Assembly (NCBI GenBank): GCA_014529385.2
Contig: CM043955.1
Location: 137,280,108-137,344,107 of the forward strand
Direction of reading: 5' to 3'
From: Adiantum capillus-veneris
Taxonomy: Eukaryota > Streptophyta > Polypodiopsida > Polypodiales > Pteridaceae
DNA: 64,000 nt
Part shown: positions 30,692-43,040 of the stretch, in pieces
Position numbering within the stretch: position 1 is the stretch's first letter
How the letters are laid out: every line of letters starts with the position of its first letter
The notes under the pieces: generated by a model
The model's database searches: none
Seen by the model: the letters and a program-made list of their open reading frames with translations, nothing else
Told to the model about the DNA's origin: nothing
Translations under genes and position numbers: made by a program

Positions 30692-32281
30692 CCTGATGAT
30701 TTTTTAATGGTAACTGCTACTGGTGCTTGCCCTTAGTCCTCATGAGTCCCTTTTAAGCCTAATTTCAACAAAGAAGTCAAATGGATAGATAGTAACTCCC
30801 TGTGTGGATTTCAGAGACTCTGAGCCGTTTTCTGACTTTTGGAATGCTTTTCGGCGATGTAATTTCTTGATGTTGGTCTCCATAGCTTCCCGATCCCTTG
30901 GGGATCCTTGCCGTATGGTTTTTGTCGACTTTGGCTTCATCGGAGCTCCGTTTGGCAATTTGTCGCTCTAGAAGCACCCGTGGTTGCGTTTACATGTCTT
31001 TGATGACTTGTGGTGGTCTACCACCATAAGTCTTGGTTGTTGATGGTCTAAGAAAGCCGCTCGTGAAGTTTGGTGGCAAACGGACATGCGGTTTGGTCGC
31101 GAGAGCTATTTGACGCTTTGTGTGTCTGATGTCATTTCTGAAGTTTAGTGCCGCTTCGAGTCACCTTTTGGTCATGTGGGCTATATAGACTTGTCGAGCA
31201 TGTCGAGATGCTCCTACCCATGAATTTTGGTAGCTTTTGGGCGCCTCTCCGCCGATTCCCCATTTGGTGGCCTCTTGCGGGGTTCTAGGAATTAGGGTTT
31301 TTCCTGATGGTTTTCTAGTGCCTTTGGACATCTAAGACTAGTCTCCTATGCTAGGGTAAGCTGCCGATGAAGTTTCGTTCCTTTTGGGTTAGCCGTTAGG
31401 TGGTCACTTCTACTTGTAGGTCTCTACTGCTCGCTTTGTGTGTGAACCCTACGCTAGTTTTCGCGACAAAACGACAAACATGCACGAAAAGCTCAAGGTG
31501 GCGAGCCTACCTCTCATGTCTGAAGCCCGTCGGGTAGTCGTGCGCGTCGTAGAAGCTGCTGGAAGTTCCATTCGCTCTAGGTGGCAGGACCTCTCTCTCA
31601 AAGGTCAATAGTGGAAATGAGCTAAAAATGAAGTGAAAAATTCTTATGATGGGGTCCCCCGAACCACTTTTCATGAAATTTGACATGTGCTCCCAACTTC
31701 TTACGAGATGTGGTTTAGGCTCAAAAATTTCTTGATTTGGACTTCATTTGCCATGTTTACCAGAAATTTGGCATTTCGGTCAAAATCTGGCTAAAACACG
31801 CTTTCCTCTCCAATCTCATAATTGCACCCCCACTGTACCATAGGTTGTTCTATAGTCACTGATCATCCCCATATTTTTTTTTCATTACGATCGTTTTTCA
31901 CTTGGTTTTTGTATTTTTGAAGTTTTTGTGCCGAAAACTAGCAAAATTAAAAGGAAATTAGCAAATCAAGCCCAAAAAATCCCCAAAAATCATAATAAAT
32001 CAAAACATCACCGCAAAACATTATATATACTCACATGCAATTTTTATGGCCGGATTTCTCCGTTTTACCAATATTTTGCCCAAAAAATGGCTATTTTTAC
32101 TTATATACACACCTAGGGGCTTGATTTGGCGTTTGGCCCCATATACCTATAGATTCATGCTGTATAAGGGCATATGTACTTGGGTTAGTCCAGAAAATTT
32201 TGCAATCAAACAACAACCCTTAAAAATAGTCGAAAAACATGCCCTTTTTTGCTCTTTCTATTGGGTCCGCATTTGAGAATG
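30692..32281 (-). other. Noncoding region between array and pol tail (element E)
   Basis: Homologous in patches to 49706-51199 of F (for example TCGCGACAAAA and GAGCCTACCTCTCATGT). No ORF with a recognisable motif. Confidence 0.6.
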
Positions 32282-32295
32282 CCTCCCCTCCTCCT
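32282..32295 (-). promoter_or_regulatory. Internal polypurine-tract-like motif (element E)
   Basis: CTCCCCTCCTCCTAG on the plus strand, followed by CGGAATCCTCACGGACGAC. It corresponds to the internal tract of F at 51200-51212 and resembles F's 3' polypurine tract and its flank. Confidence 0.5.
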
Positions 32296-32461
32296 AGCCG
32301 GAATCCTCACGGACGACAAGGTATCGCCTCAAAGTATGTGCCGTGCATGGGTTGAAAAAATTGTGCGAATGCTTGGCCGTGTAATGTGGACTATAATATG
32401 CATACTCGGTCAATGCATGGAAAAACTAATGCTCTGCAAGAGAAGGGTATAAGCAAGATGC

Positions 32462-33158
32462 TTATTGGCATTCACCATCGAGGTTTCCTGTATTCTTTGC
32501 AAGTAAGAGCTGTAAATCTAGTGCTCTTTGTTTGATTGTATTTCTTGCAAAAGTTGCTGGCTTTGTTGCTATTGTGGATATGGCCGTAGTTGTCTCCTTA
32601 GAGAGAATTGGCTTGGCCGGAATGGCCGTAGACCGTATCTCTTTTGCTTTCCATTGGCAGCTTGTCTTTGCCAGTTTAGGGTTTATTGCTACTGATGGGC
32701 ATCCACATAAATCGGTGTGTTGGTTTCTTATGCAGTTGTCTGCTTTCCGATGTTGCTTGTACTGAATGGAGTTCCTTTTGCTTTGGTTTCGAGATCCAAA
32801 TGCGAGCTGCATTTGAGTTATTGTTGAGCATTTTCTTTGGGATCCATATCTGTTCTATTCCCTTGGTTTTTGGTTGAACTATCTGCTTCGGTTGAATTCT
32901 TCCGTTGTATTGTTTTTTGTCTGCCATGTCATTTCTATCCTTCCGCACCCATATTTGTTTTTCTCTTGTTGGTAACTCTGATCTGTTCACTGCGGTCGGT
33001 GACTTGTCATACTTGTAGTGAACTATGTTGGCAATTCCCTGTTGGTTAGCCTTGGGTATCATTTTGTTCTTTAGTGGCATCCTTCCCTTTGGATTTTTAT
33101 CCAGTGATTGCATTTCTAGCAGCGGATTATTCCGGGGTTGCTGAGCAAAGGCTACCAT
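32462..33158 (-). pseudogene. Polyprotein tail with W-centred repeats (element E)
   Basis: Contains EKQIWVRK, IEQIWIPKK, AARIWISKPK and HRFMWMPIS, the same repeated K-x-[IV]-W-[IV]-x-K pattern as the F tail. Rich in Lys, Gln and Asn, with no enzyme domain. It lies directly after the second retropepsin. Confidence 0.7.
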
Positions 33159-33179
33159 CTGTTGTTCTTGTGCATGCTA

Positions 33180-33557
33180 AATTTTGACTGCATTCGTATT
33201 CCAATCTATCTGCACATTGTACTCTTTCTGCCAAGGTTGTCCCAACATCATGGGATGTTGTGTGCTTTCATCCTAGAATTTGTGTGGGTAAATATATTGA
33301 TGTGCATGTACATGCAATATAGTCCAGCTCAATGTTTTCAGTGAATGTGATGTACTACTTTCCAACACTTATGGAGTAGGATGAACTTGACCTGTGGGCT
33401 TGAGCTGTTTGTATAATCTGTAAGAGATCAAATTTGCTTGAGCTCCCGAATCAAGCAATGCCGTCGATTCAACTTGATTGCTACCCACTTTGACTGCAAT
33501 TATTGGCTCCACTGTGTCTTCGTCAAACTTCGTTAGTCGAATGGCATTGATTCGCAA
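33180..33557 (-). pseudogene. Second retropepsin-like domain (element E)
   Basis: Frame 33557-33369 reads INAIRLTKFDEDTVEPIIAV, then STALLDSGAQANLISYRLYK with the active-site DSGA. Past a stop, HQYIYPHKF, HPMMLGQPWQKEYNVQIDW and NAVKI complete the flap side and the hydrophobic-Gly motif. The order matches residues 405-535 of the F integrase ORF. It is separate from protease 1 at 37066-37983. Confidence 0.8.
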
Positions 33558-33592
33558 TGGTGCTTCACATTGTTGTTGTTGTCGTAGAAGCC

Positions 33593-35046
33593 TTATTTTT
33601 GCAATGCGTTCTTGCTTATGCTTGAGCTTCTTCTCGTACCCTCTATTTCTCCTTCATTCGTTGTTTTCCTTGATGGATTTGTTGAAGCATATTCTTGTGT
33701 TAGTGATAAATGATATTTCTTCAATTGACACCCACTAATCCAATTTGGCATTTCTTCTCCTGCTAATGTAGCAAGCTTGACAGCTGCGCTTTGTGATAAA
33801 TCACTAATCACAAAGGGTCCCATCCCTCGCTTTTTAAGTTTTTTGGCATGTTGCTTCAAGGTATAAACAAGTACATAATCACCTGTTTTGAAATCTTTCG
33901 TACACACATGCTTGTCAAAAAACTCCTTTTGTCTTCTCTTTTTAGCATAGATTGAAGCTACAGCTCTCAAGCGGAGTTTATCTAGCTTTTCAAGATCATT
34001 TATTCTTGAAGAGAGATCATGCCCTGTCCATTCTAAGTGTTCGCTACTCGTAGATTTGGAATTAAGAACTCTATGGGTAATATAGCATTTAGGCCAAACA
34101 CCATGTTGTACGGTGTCGTTCCAATCGATGTTTTGTAAGCTACCTTGTATGCCCATAGTGTTGAGTGTAGCTGCTGATCCCAGTCTGTTCTTGACTCTGA
34201 TACAATTTTAGTGAGAACCGTGCATAGTGTTTTATTTGTGGCCTTAGCTTGTCCATTTGCCTATGGATAATATGGAGCAGATTTTCTGTGTATGACCATG
34301 AATTCCTCTAGCAGATATTCAATGACTTCATTAAGAAAATGTGTTCCTTGATCACTGACTATTTCTATTGGTAAACCGTATCGTACAAAAATATTCTCAT
34401 ACAAAAATTGTGCAGTGGTCCGTGCATCTGCTTTTTGTGTTGCCTTGGCTTTTGCCCATTTTGTGAGATAGTCCGTAGCCACAATGATATATTGGGTATG
34501 GGTGCGATATGCAGGGGGTGAAATAGGTCCCACAAAATCAATGCCCCATTTTGCAAATGACCTTGCTTCCATCATTGGCCGTAGTGGCATCTCATCTCTC
34601 TTTATCGGCACCTTGGTGCGCTGACATGCGTCACAACGCTTTACAAACTCTTCAGCGTCTATATGTAATATAGGCCACCATATTCCTGCGGTTAAGACAA
34701 TTTTTGCCGTCTTATCGCCTGAAAAATGGCCTCCACTTATTCCGCTATGTGCGTGTTCTAGAATCAGTAGGTATTCACTTTCACTTGCACAGATTTTAAG
34801 TTGATTTTCCTTTCCTCGCTTATAGAGTTGGTTCCCAATTAACTGAAAGTCACGAGTCTCTAGCTCTATAGCCCTTTTCCGTGCTCTTGTTATGTTTTCA
34901 GGAAATGCCCTTGTGGTTAAGAAATCAATGATATATTGACTCCATGTAGGTGCAATGTTTACCTGAAACAATGTTGCGTGATCCACTGGTCGTTTGGCAC
35001 TACATATAGTACAATTGTTAATATAAGCATGTGTGTCCGCGTACAT
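33593..35046 (-). pseudogene. Integrase (element E), catalytic Glu replaced
   Basis: HSGISGGHFSGDKTAKIVLT and CDACQRTKVP give the HHCC zinc finger. KWGIDFVGPISPP and EIVSDQGTHFLNEV hold the two catalytic aspartates. The third residue reads NGQAKATNK: the expected Glu codon is AAG (34243-34245), so integration activity is lost. A stop precedes ANGQ (34258-34260), and frames shift again at 34156. Confidence 0.88.
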
Positions 35047-35334
35047 AGTTGGCCAATAAACCCCTAACTATTTCAGTCTCTGGTGTGTTTCACTGTTGAA
35101 CAATGAAATGCACAATCCTGGACATGTGCTTCTTCAAGATAACACTCGAATTCCTTCGGATTTATACATAGTCGTAGAATTTGGTCCGGTCCTAGATGAT
35201 ACAGCTATCCTGCAATCAACTGGAAGTTTTTTGTTTGTCCAATTGTTTGTTGTTTGGATCTGTCTTCCGTGTTATCAAACCTACCTCCAAAGGAAAGAAT
35301 GCTAACAATTTCCTGAGACCATTTGGGTATCATT

Positions 35335-36833
35335 TCAATATGAAAAGATAGCATATGGTATGTCATCATCTACTCCTTCAGGAGCTTCCCCGTTGTGTAG
35401 CCTTAAAAGATGATCAGCCCGTAGATGAGTTTTACCCTTTTTGACTACCACTGTGAAATCAAACTCTAGCAATATAATAAACCAACGTACAATTCTCCCT
35501 GTATTGCATGGTTTATTTACCAGATACAGAAGAGCTTGTGATCTATGAAGAACACAAATTTGTTTGCGAGCAAATAATGCCAAAATTTCAAGGCAGCATA
35601 AATCATTCCTAACCCCTCTCTTTCGGTGGTTGTGTAGTTCTTTTCCGCAATATTTAACTATCGGCTTGCGTAACAAATTGGAAAATCCATTGTTCCGTCT
35701 CCAGGTTGAGCCAGAATACTCCCGATTGCATATGCAGAAGAATTAGGTGTATTTTGGTTGTGCGATGACTACGTACATATATATGAATCTTCGATAATAT
35801 CCACAGTGTCCCATGAAGGATTGCACTTGTTTCACATTAGTAGGCCTGGGAAGGTCTACTATGACCTTGATTTTGTCTAGGTCAGTGGTTATGACATTTT
35901 TTGAGACAATGTGTCCTAAGAGTTGGCCTTGCCTAACCCCATGAAAATGCACTTTTCCAGGTTAAGGCAGATTCGATATGTCCTGCATTTTTCAAATACC
36001 TTTTGCAAATGGTCAATATGTTCCTCTCGTAGAAGAGAGTGTACACAAAGATCATCCATGTATATTTCTAAGAATAGTCTTAGGTATTCTTTGAACGCGT
36101 GCGTCATTAACCTTTGAAAGGTAGCCGGGGCATTAGTTAAGCCAAAAGGCATAACACGATACACATATATTCCCCATTCTGTGGCAAACGCTATTTTGTG
36201 TTGATCCTCCATTGCAATTGCCAGTTGGTTGTACCCTGAAAACCCATCTAGAAAAGAATAAGCCCATTTTCCGGCCACCCTCTCTAGTACATGTTCTGTG
36301 ATTGGCAAGGGATAATTATCCCTTATGGTGGCTGCATTTACCTTTTTGAGGTTTACACACACTCGCAGTTTTTCGTTCTTTTTGGGGACTACCACAATGG
36401 GTGACACTCAATCTGTATGTTCGATTTCATAGATGAATTCAACATCCATCAACTTGTCAATCTCTTCTTTGATTCGTTTAGCAAATGTGTCATTATATGT
36501 ATAAGGACACTGTTTGCTAGGTTTGGCATCTAATTTCAAAGGACTTGTATGTTGGCATATCGATGGATCAACTCCTTTGAGGTCTTTGTAGGGCCATGTG
36601 AACACATCTTTATACTTCTTGAGAAGTTGTGTTAGCCATTCTTCTTCTTCAGGCTCTAAATCGGTTGCAATATAGACCAGCTGAGGCTTCTCTCCTGGTT
36701 CAGCGAGGTCTATCCTTTTTGCATTTTCCGGTCCATCATAAGATTCCTGGTTTGTTCTTTCCCTGACTGGTGGTGTTATTATGATTTTTCTGTCCTGGAT
36801 GGTGAATTTCCGATAGTGTGATGGTACATTCAC
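35335..36833 (-). pseudogene. Reverse transcriptase and RNase H (element E)
   Basis: 36833-36408 is the RT lead-in (YTYNDTFAKRIKEEIDKLMD). 36407-35916 is the RT palm with SPIVVVPKKNEKLRVCVNLK, FLDGFSGYNQLAIAM and EIYMDDLCVHS. 35952-35743 covers the connection (DLPRPTNVKQVQSFMGHCGY). 35676-35335 holds the C-terminal RNase H part, with HLRADHLLRLHNG in the usual position. Frameshifts separate the pieces. Confidence 0.87.
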
Positions 36834-37065
36834 GTTTCCTTTTTCTGACTCCCCCTTACCATCACTATCTTCCTCAGTAGTCCATTCCTTGTAAAGACCG
36901 TTTCAGTTCTTGGTATTTCTGTTTACGCTCCAGTTTGGTCCACTCTTGGTCTTTCATTGTTTCTTTTTTTTATTTTTGAGAATTTTGTGATTTTGTTTTT
37001 GTTTTAGCTTTTCGTACTTGTCTTATTTGCTCTCGCGTTCCTTCCCCTCGAACTTTTGAGAATCT

Positions 37066-37983
37066 TCATGATATTTGATCTTTTACACAATCCTCTGCTT
37101 TTACAAGCATCAGATAGTGAGTTTTACCTTTTATCATGGGCATCAGGTTCTCTCTCGCTTTGTTTGCTGCTTGTTTTCTCCTATAGCATTCTTGGCGTCT
37201 AGGGTGCTGATTAGCAAAACCATAAAACTTAATATTCTCTGTTTTCTCCCCGCGCTTACTTGAGTTGTCTGAACACTCATTATCTGCATCGTTATTTACC
37301 TCCAGATGCTCAGAGGAGTTATAAAACTCTTCTTGTTCTGGTGGTTCTACCATGTCATCTTCTCCTGGTATAAGGCTTACCATGTAATAGGGTAGCACAT
37401 CATAGCCGTCCTTATCGCAAAATTTCGTTGTTGGACTATCTGTAATGGTACATACATCCAATGTTGCTGGTATGTGTTCCCATTCTAGAGGTTCTAAGGC
37501 ATCTTTAGGAAAAGGTTCTGGAATATACTCCTTGTCCTCAATCGCTCTTTCTAAGACGCATTCCTCTCTTTTTAAGCTCCCACAATGTGAAGCTCCGCAC
37601 ATCCATAGCTCTTTTTGTTGCCCTAACCATGTGGGGAGTTCCGACCCTGCTAATGTAGCTGAATCAAACTCTTCCATTGGTTTCTGGTTCACATCCTTGT
37701 AACTATGATCTTTCAGGTGTATTTTGGTTGTTGTCTCACCATGTCTGAGGTATATGTGGTCGTAACCCCAATCTTGGACCGTCTTCAATTGTCTCATGAA
37801 TGGTCTTCCTAAGATGATCTCATAATTGTTCTTTTTGTCGAAATCGACTATTGCAAACGTATGCTCATACTCGACTCCACATGAAGTGACAATCACTTTT
37901 TCTAAGAGTCCTAGAGGTTTCTCCATGAACCCATCTGCCAATTGCAATTTCATTATGGTGGCTCTCAAAGCTAGTTTCTCCAT
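37066..37983 (-). pseudogene. Protease 1 region (element E)
   Basis: Retropepsin with the active-site strand in the preceding frame (37971-38060: SKAILDSGAGVDIATKEIWK). This frame supplies LQLADGFMEKPLGLLEKVIV and YEIILGRPFMRQLK. It is followed by a long acidic linker toward RT. A frameshift at 37971-37983 splits the domain. Homologous to residues 338-432 of the F ORF at 55401-57284. Confidence 0.85.
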
Positions 37984-38974
37984 TTTTTCCAGATTTCCTT
38001 GGTGGCGATATCAACTCCTGCTCCACTGTCAAGAATAGCTTTGGAAACTACTCCTTGGAATTTTACTGGTAGCATGGTGTTTCCATATTCTCCCTCGCAA
38101 TACTCTCCAACCTTGTTTAAGGGTACTAACCTAGTATTTAGTTGAAGCCTGTCCAATTCTCTGATCCCTTCCTGAAGCTTCGAGGTGGGGTCTTTCACTC
38201 CATATTTTTCTAGGCATTTTCCTATTGTGGTCCACATGTTTGGTCGTAACCTCAGAAGTTCAGCTAATGTGATTGTGCATGCCACATGGGTGGACAATAA
38301 CTCAATCAACCCTTGTGAATCCATCACTTTGTTAGAAGAAAGTCTTTGAGATGGGACTGCTCTCACCTCAGACTTGGCTTCATACTCTCCTAGGTAAGAG
38401 GGTAGAGTTTTCAGCGAGTCTGGCTGGCTGTGCCCCGAACTAATTGATCCCTGGTCTCCCCCTTGTGAATGTATATCAAAGTTCATTTGTGATCTTGCCT
38501 CAAATTCTTCAATAGGAGGTAAGACCTCGTTTTTCTCTTTTCTCGTGCTGTTCATGTGAAAACTCTCCCTGTTAGCTTCGTTGGCTTCATGGATTTGCTT
38601 CCACAGATCATCTAGACCGTTACAATCCTTACCCATTTCTACCAATGTTTTAGGCTGGAACCCGTCACTTGCCTCATCTGTTGTATTTGGCACTACGATA
38701 GGTTCTCCCCTAGACTCATAGGCATTCGTGAGTCTTTCCTTCGTTTCTACTTGTTCCTCTAAAGCTGGTTGGATAGGGGTTGGAGCTGGTACTTCATGCC
38801 CATTTGCAGGTTTACCAAGCGGGTTTTCTATCAAGGATTGAGTTGTTTCAATCATCTTTCTACACATTTCCAACCTCTGTTTTTCTATTCAGCATATGGA
38901 TAAGTAATCCATCTTTGCTCTTGGGTTTGGTTCTTTTTGAGTCTGGCTTCATAAGCTTTTAGAAGTGCATCTAA

Positions 38975-40774
38975 CTACTCATTTACCTTGTCTGCCAATA
39001 CTGATCCTCTTGATCCTGCACTTTTGGGTTCTGCTATTTCCTTGGGTTCTATGGTTGCCGTAGTGTGTGAGCTTAGGCTAGCTAGATCCTCTAACCGCTC
39101 TAATCTATTCTTTGTGTGTTTTAACTCCTCGGATATAGTAGTTTGCTCTCGTTCTTTCCTGGCTTTCATACGCGCCTTTCTAGCCTTCCAAGTGCTTCTC
39201 TGATTTTTTGTTTCTGAACTTGGGGCATCGGTTTTTGGCTCTTCAATTATGGGTTCGTTCGTCATTCTTTGAGCTTGGACTCGTGTCACTGCCTGAATAG
39301 GTATGATTGTCTTGTTTTCTGACCCTCCACTAGAAGGCACTACTTCTAGTATGTTCAAGGTAGTTTTTGCTCCTTTGCTCGGGTTGTTCGGGCAATCAGG
39401 AATCAAATGAGTAACTACACACTTGGTGCAATATGCGTTGACTCTAATGATTTCATCATGAGGATAGTCTCTTAGCCAATGGTCTCCACCACACTTGTAG
39501 CAGGGTCCTTTAGGCTGTTGAGGTATTCCTTGAGCTCCTCTTTGTTGGTATGCATGTCTCTGTCCACCCATGCCTCCATTGGCTATGAACAACAATGTTC
39601 GTTCATCCAAGTTATATCTTCCTTATCCTGCTGTCTGTGTAGCTGTTGGTGGTCCTGCATCTCCCATCATGCTCCATGGTTCTGGCGTTGAGGGTTCTTC
39701 TGGTGGATAGTAGACAGGATTTTCCGCATGCTTCATAATATGCATGCATAGGCACCAAAGCCTTCTCTTTTGATTCGGTTACGGTTGGTGTGTATCTTAC
39801 GCCGACTGGTCGTAATCCTGGCAGGGGTGGTTGTTGCCCCAACACTGGTTGTGGTCTTTCTACACCTATAGGTCCTGGTAGGTTGTCTGCTTGATACCTA
39901 GGCATCGGTGGAACTTGAGGAGAAGCTACCTGATCTTGGGGAGCGTAAGGTCTCTCTCTCACATATCCCTTGTTATAATAACATTCCTCCATCCCATGGT
40001 TTGTCCATTTTTGTTCAATAGCACACCACTTGGGCTACTTGGCCTGGGGTTTGGCGTACAAGTTAATCTTTTTTAGCACTTTCTCAACAAGATGCTCCTG
40101 GTTTACAACTACTTCTCCTTTCGGTACTGTCTTAGAATACTTTCTTCCACTTTGTTGTGAGGATGAATCGTCGTCAAGATCCTTGAACTCACCCTCTTTG
40201 TAGACCGCACAATTGTCCACAAGGTAAAGAGCCTCCTTGGTTAACTCATTCAACGTCGTGCTCCTCTTCATATGTAAGTCCTTCTAGAGATCTGCATTCC
40301 TTAGTCCTTGGATAAATATAAGCATAAGTCTGGACTGAGTTGGCAGTTCTTCCATCGGGCAGAACTTAACATATCTTTTTAGTCGTAGGGCTGCCTTTCG
40401 CACAGATTCCCCATCTTTCTGTTTGAATTTATGGATTTGTGAGACCGTATTATGAGCTATTCCCCTTTGTGAGAATTCCTTGATAAACTCGTCAAACACT
40501 TCCTCCATAGACTCAAAGTCTCTACGCTCCACAGAGTCAAACCAAGTAGCAGCGTCATCCTCTAGGGTTAGTCCAAATCCTGCAAATTGGGTAGGGAAGT
40601 CTAACACCTCTTCCGCTCTAATTAAACGCACAAAGGCAGCTACATGATCTCTCGGATCTCTGTTTTCCGTGTATTTCTTGTTTACCCATTTTTGCACTTG
40701 AGAAGGTCTAATTCTACGATGGTCTACAAATCTCATCATTGGATCTCTTCGTCCCAGCCGATATACCTCCTCTG
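38975..40774 (-). pseudogene. gag (element E), 5' part cut by copia G
   Basis: 40739-40284 carries the capsid-like block (DHRRIRPSQVQKWVNKKY, FGLTLEDDAATWFDSVE, EFIKEFSQRGIAHNTVSQIH). 40271-39612 is a proline-rich linker (RPQPVLGQQPPLPGLRPVG). 39610-38975 holds two short zinc knuckles, one with its last Cys changed (CYKCGGDHWLRDYPH) and one intact CTKCVVTHLIPDC. Frames alternate, so it is not translatable as one protein. The missing N-terminus lies beyond copia G. Confidence 0.85.
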
Positions 40775-40966
40775 TGTTGGGGTATAAAGCCCAATGTGGT
40801 CGCCCAGGTAAGTGGGCGGGCCGCCAGGTATGTACACATATTCTTTTGTAAAAACCTAATAAGAACTCACTATGCTCTACACATTACAGTAGAGCAAGTT
40901 CACCATATCGTCGTGCTCTTCTTCTCGCACTCTCTCTCGCGTCGCACTTCCGCTCGTACTCCTTCA
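40775..40966 (+). repeat. 5' LTR of copia G (192 bp)
   Basis: Begins TGTTGGGGTATAAAGCCC and ends TACTCCTTCA; same length as the H LTR. Confidence 0.9.
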
Positions 40967-40968
40967 AC

Positions 40969-40980
40969 TGGTATCAGAGC
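40969..40980 (+). promoter_or_regulatory. Primer binding site, copia G
   Basis: TGGTATCAGAGC two bases after the LTR; initiator tRNA-Met type. Confidence 0.92.
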
Positions 40981-42065
40981 TCAGATCGAGGCTCGGGGTA
41001 GCACTGCAGGAGGCTAGAGTCACAAGCTTAGATTGGAGTGAAATTCGACAGGCGAAGACACGGCCCCAAATCCTGTGGGAGTGATCGAAGGACTTAGTTT
41101 GCTCAAAATTTCATTCTGAGGTCATCTCAGCCACCGTTCGGTTTCGACAAAGTTCTACGCAGGCCATTTTCGACTACGTGGTCTCGACGGGTGCAGATAT
41201 GACTCTGCAAATTTGGGGTTTTCGGCCTACGACTGCAGGTGCTGAGGATATCGACACTCCCAGAGTGTTGATTTGTGGCTGTCTACACATCGAAGGATGG
41301 CTCACAGTTCTTAGAGGCGTGTCACATACGACACGGGCACATCTACACACAGGCTGTAGGCGACATCCACTAGTTCATCAGGTAGCTTGTGTTTGCTGCT
41401 TGATATTCCAGATTTCCTCCTGACATTGCAAGTACTTCCACATGGGATGTATTGTCAGAGATGATGTATGTCTGTTGAGGGTTTGCTGGCTGTGAGTCAC
41501 GCAGCAAACAACCGCCGCAGCGGTTACAGCATATAGTGGGAAATTTGTGGATGTATGACTTTGTGGGAAGTCTATGTACTGTCAGATTTACTGCAGCCTT
41601 TGTTGAGGGTCAAGTGAGGTTTGATTGAGCTGGGGGATTCTTGAATGTTGAGATCCTTTCGGTGATACAGGTCTTGGAGCGATCCCTCGAGCACCCTTAG
41701 ATAGGCAGCTAGGATGTATTGACTGTGAGTTAGACAGTTGGGATTGCATCTTTGCTTTACTGCCGTTGAGGCATTGTCACAGTCTATGCTTACAGGACAG
41801 TGACAGGACAGTCAGAGACAGTACAGGTGTAGGACAGGTTTACCCATAGCTTACAGTGTCAGAGAGAAAGTGTTTTTTGAGCTGTTTTTTGGTCTGTTTT
41901 TTGAGTACACCGGAGCCATTTTACAAAGGAGACTCTGCCAAAATTTATGCAAAATCTGAAGCTTTCTTGGTTCATTTCACAGGTTGATATTGGTAGAGAG
42001 GTCAGTTTACAGGGGAAACTCTGTCGAGTTTTTCCCAGGAAAGTAAACCACTGTGAAGCGTAGCT
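40981..42065 (+). other. Leader of copia G
   Basis: Noncoding leader of about 1.1 kb, homologous to 569-1597 of H. One frame (41178-41423) is open but not clearly conserved as protein. Confidence 0.6.
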
Positions 42066-43025
42066 ATGGCTGGATCACAGGACACTTCTCTTTACAATAT
42101 CAAGAAGCTCGATGGAACCAATTTCCCATTGTGGAAGAAGCAGATTTGACACGTGTTGGTACAAAAGAAGCAGATAAAACCTATAAATCTCAAGGGGATA
42201 AAACCAGAAGATATGGACGAAGATGAATGGAGCGAAATGGATGAATTGACACTTTCTACCATTATGCTGACTTTGGCAGAAAGCGTTTACTTCAATGTAG
42301 CAGACGAGATGTCGGCTTATCAAGCATGGTTAAAGCTGAGTGATCTTTATGAGAAGCAGAGTGCAGCTTCACAGTTATACTGGCTTAAGAAGCTTGTTGA
42401 CTTGAAGATGAAAGAAGGGACACCTATGTCCAATCATCTGAATGAATTCAACACAATCTACAGTCAGTTGTCAGCTCAAGGTGTCAAGTTTGATGAACCT
42501 GTTAGAGCTATGTTCCTGTTGATCACATTACCTGAAAGTTGGGACACTTTTTGCACAGCTTTGAGTAATTTTGCACCTCCAGATGGTTTGAACATAGCAG
42601 GTGTAGAAGGAAGTCTGCTTATTGAAGAAACCAATAGAAAGACAATGGACAAAGGCAAAGGAACAGCCTTAGTTGTCAGGGGAAGGACCAAAGAAAAGTA
42701 CAAAGGTGGAAAGAGGAATCAGTCTCGTAGCAAGTCCCGCAGTGCTAAAGGCAAGAGTGACATAGAATGCTACCATTGTGGCAAGAAGGGTCACATGAAA
42801 AGAGACTGTAGAGAATGGAAAGCAGAAAAAGGCAAAGAGAAAGGTGAAGACCATGGTGAGAAGAACAAGTCCTCAGTGAAGATTCAAGAAATAAATGTGA
42901 CAAACACTGTTGCAGAGGATGACAGTCTAGTGTCAGGAGACATCTACTTCTTGAAGAATACAATGGACTCAGCTCTTCTTACAGCATCTGATGGAAATGC
43001 ATTGAGTGACTGGATTATAGACTAA
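42066..43025 (+). pseudogene. copia gag and protease start (element G)
   Basis: ATG at 42066 (MAGSQDTSLYNIKKLDG). A TGA at 42147-42149 replaces the Trp codon kept in element H. The rest reads through the UBN2-type gag and a zinc knuckle CYHCGKKGHMKRDC. The frame stops at TAA 43023-43025, which falls at the Ser position of the protease active site (WIID-stop-GASLHVS), so the protease is destroyed at its catalytic motif. Confidence 0.92.
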
Positions 43026-43040
43026 GGGGCATCACTTCAT

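Larger units (their letters stand above)
29453..40774 (-). mobile_element. Large Tat/Athila-like gypsy element E, decayed, both ends missing
   Basis: Minus-strand order: gag (40774-38975), protease 1 (37983-37066), RT/RNase H (36833-35335), integrase (35046-33593), second retropepsin (33557-33180), W-motif tail (33158-32462), purine tract, noncoding with palindromes (30691-29833), start of accessory ORF (29667-29470). It is cut at 29452 by element D and at 40774 by copia G. It is the same family as F but more diverged, with many frameshifts. It keeps the RNase H segment that F lacks. Confidence 0.9.
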
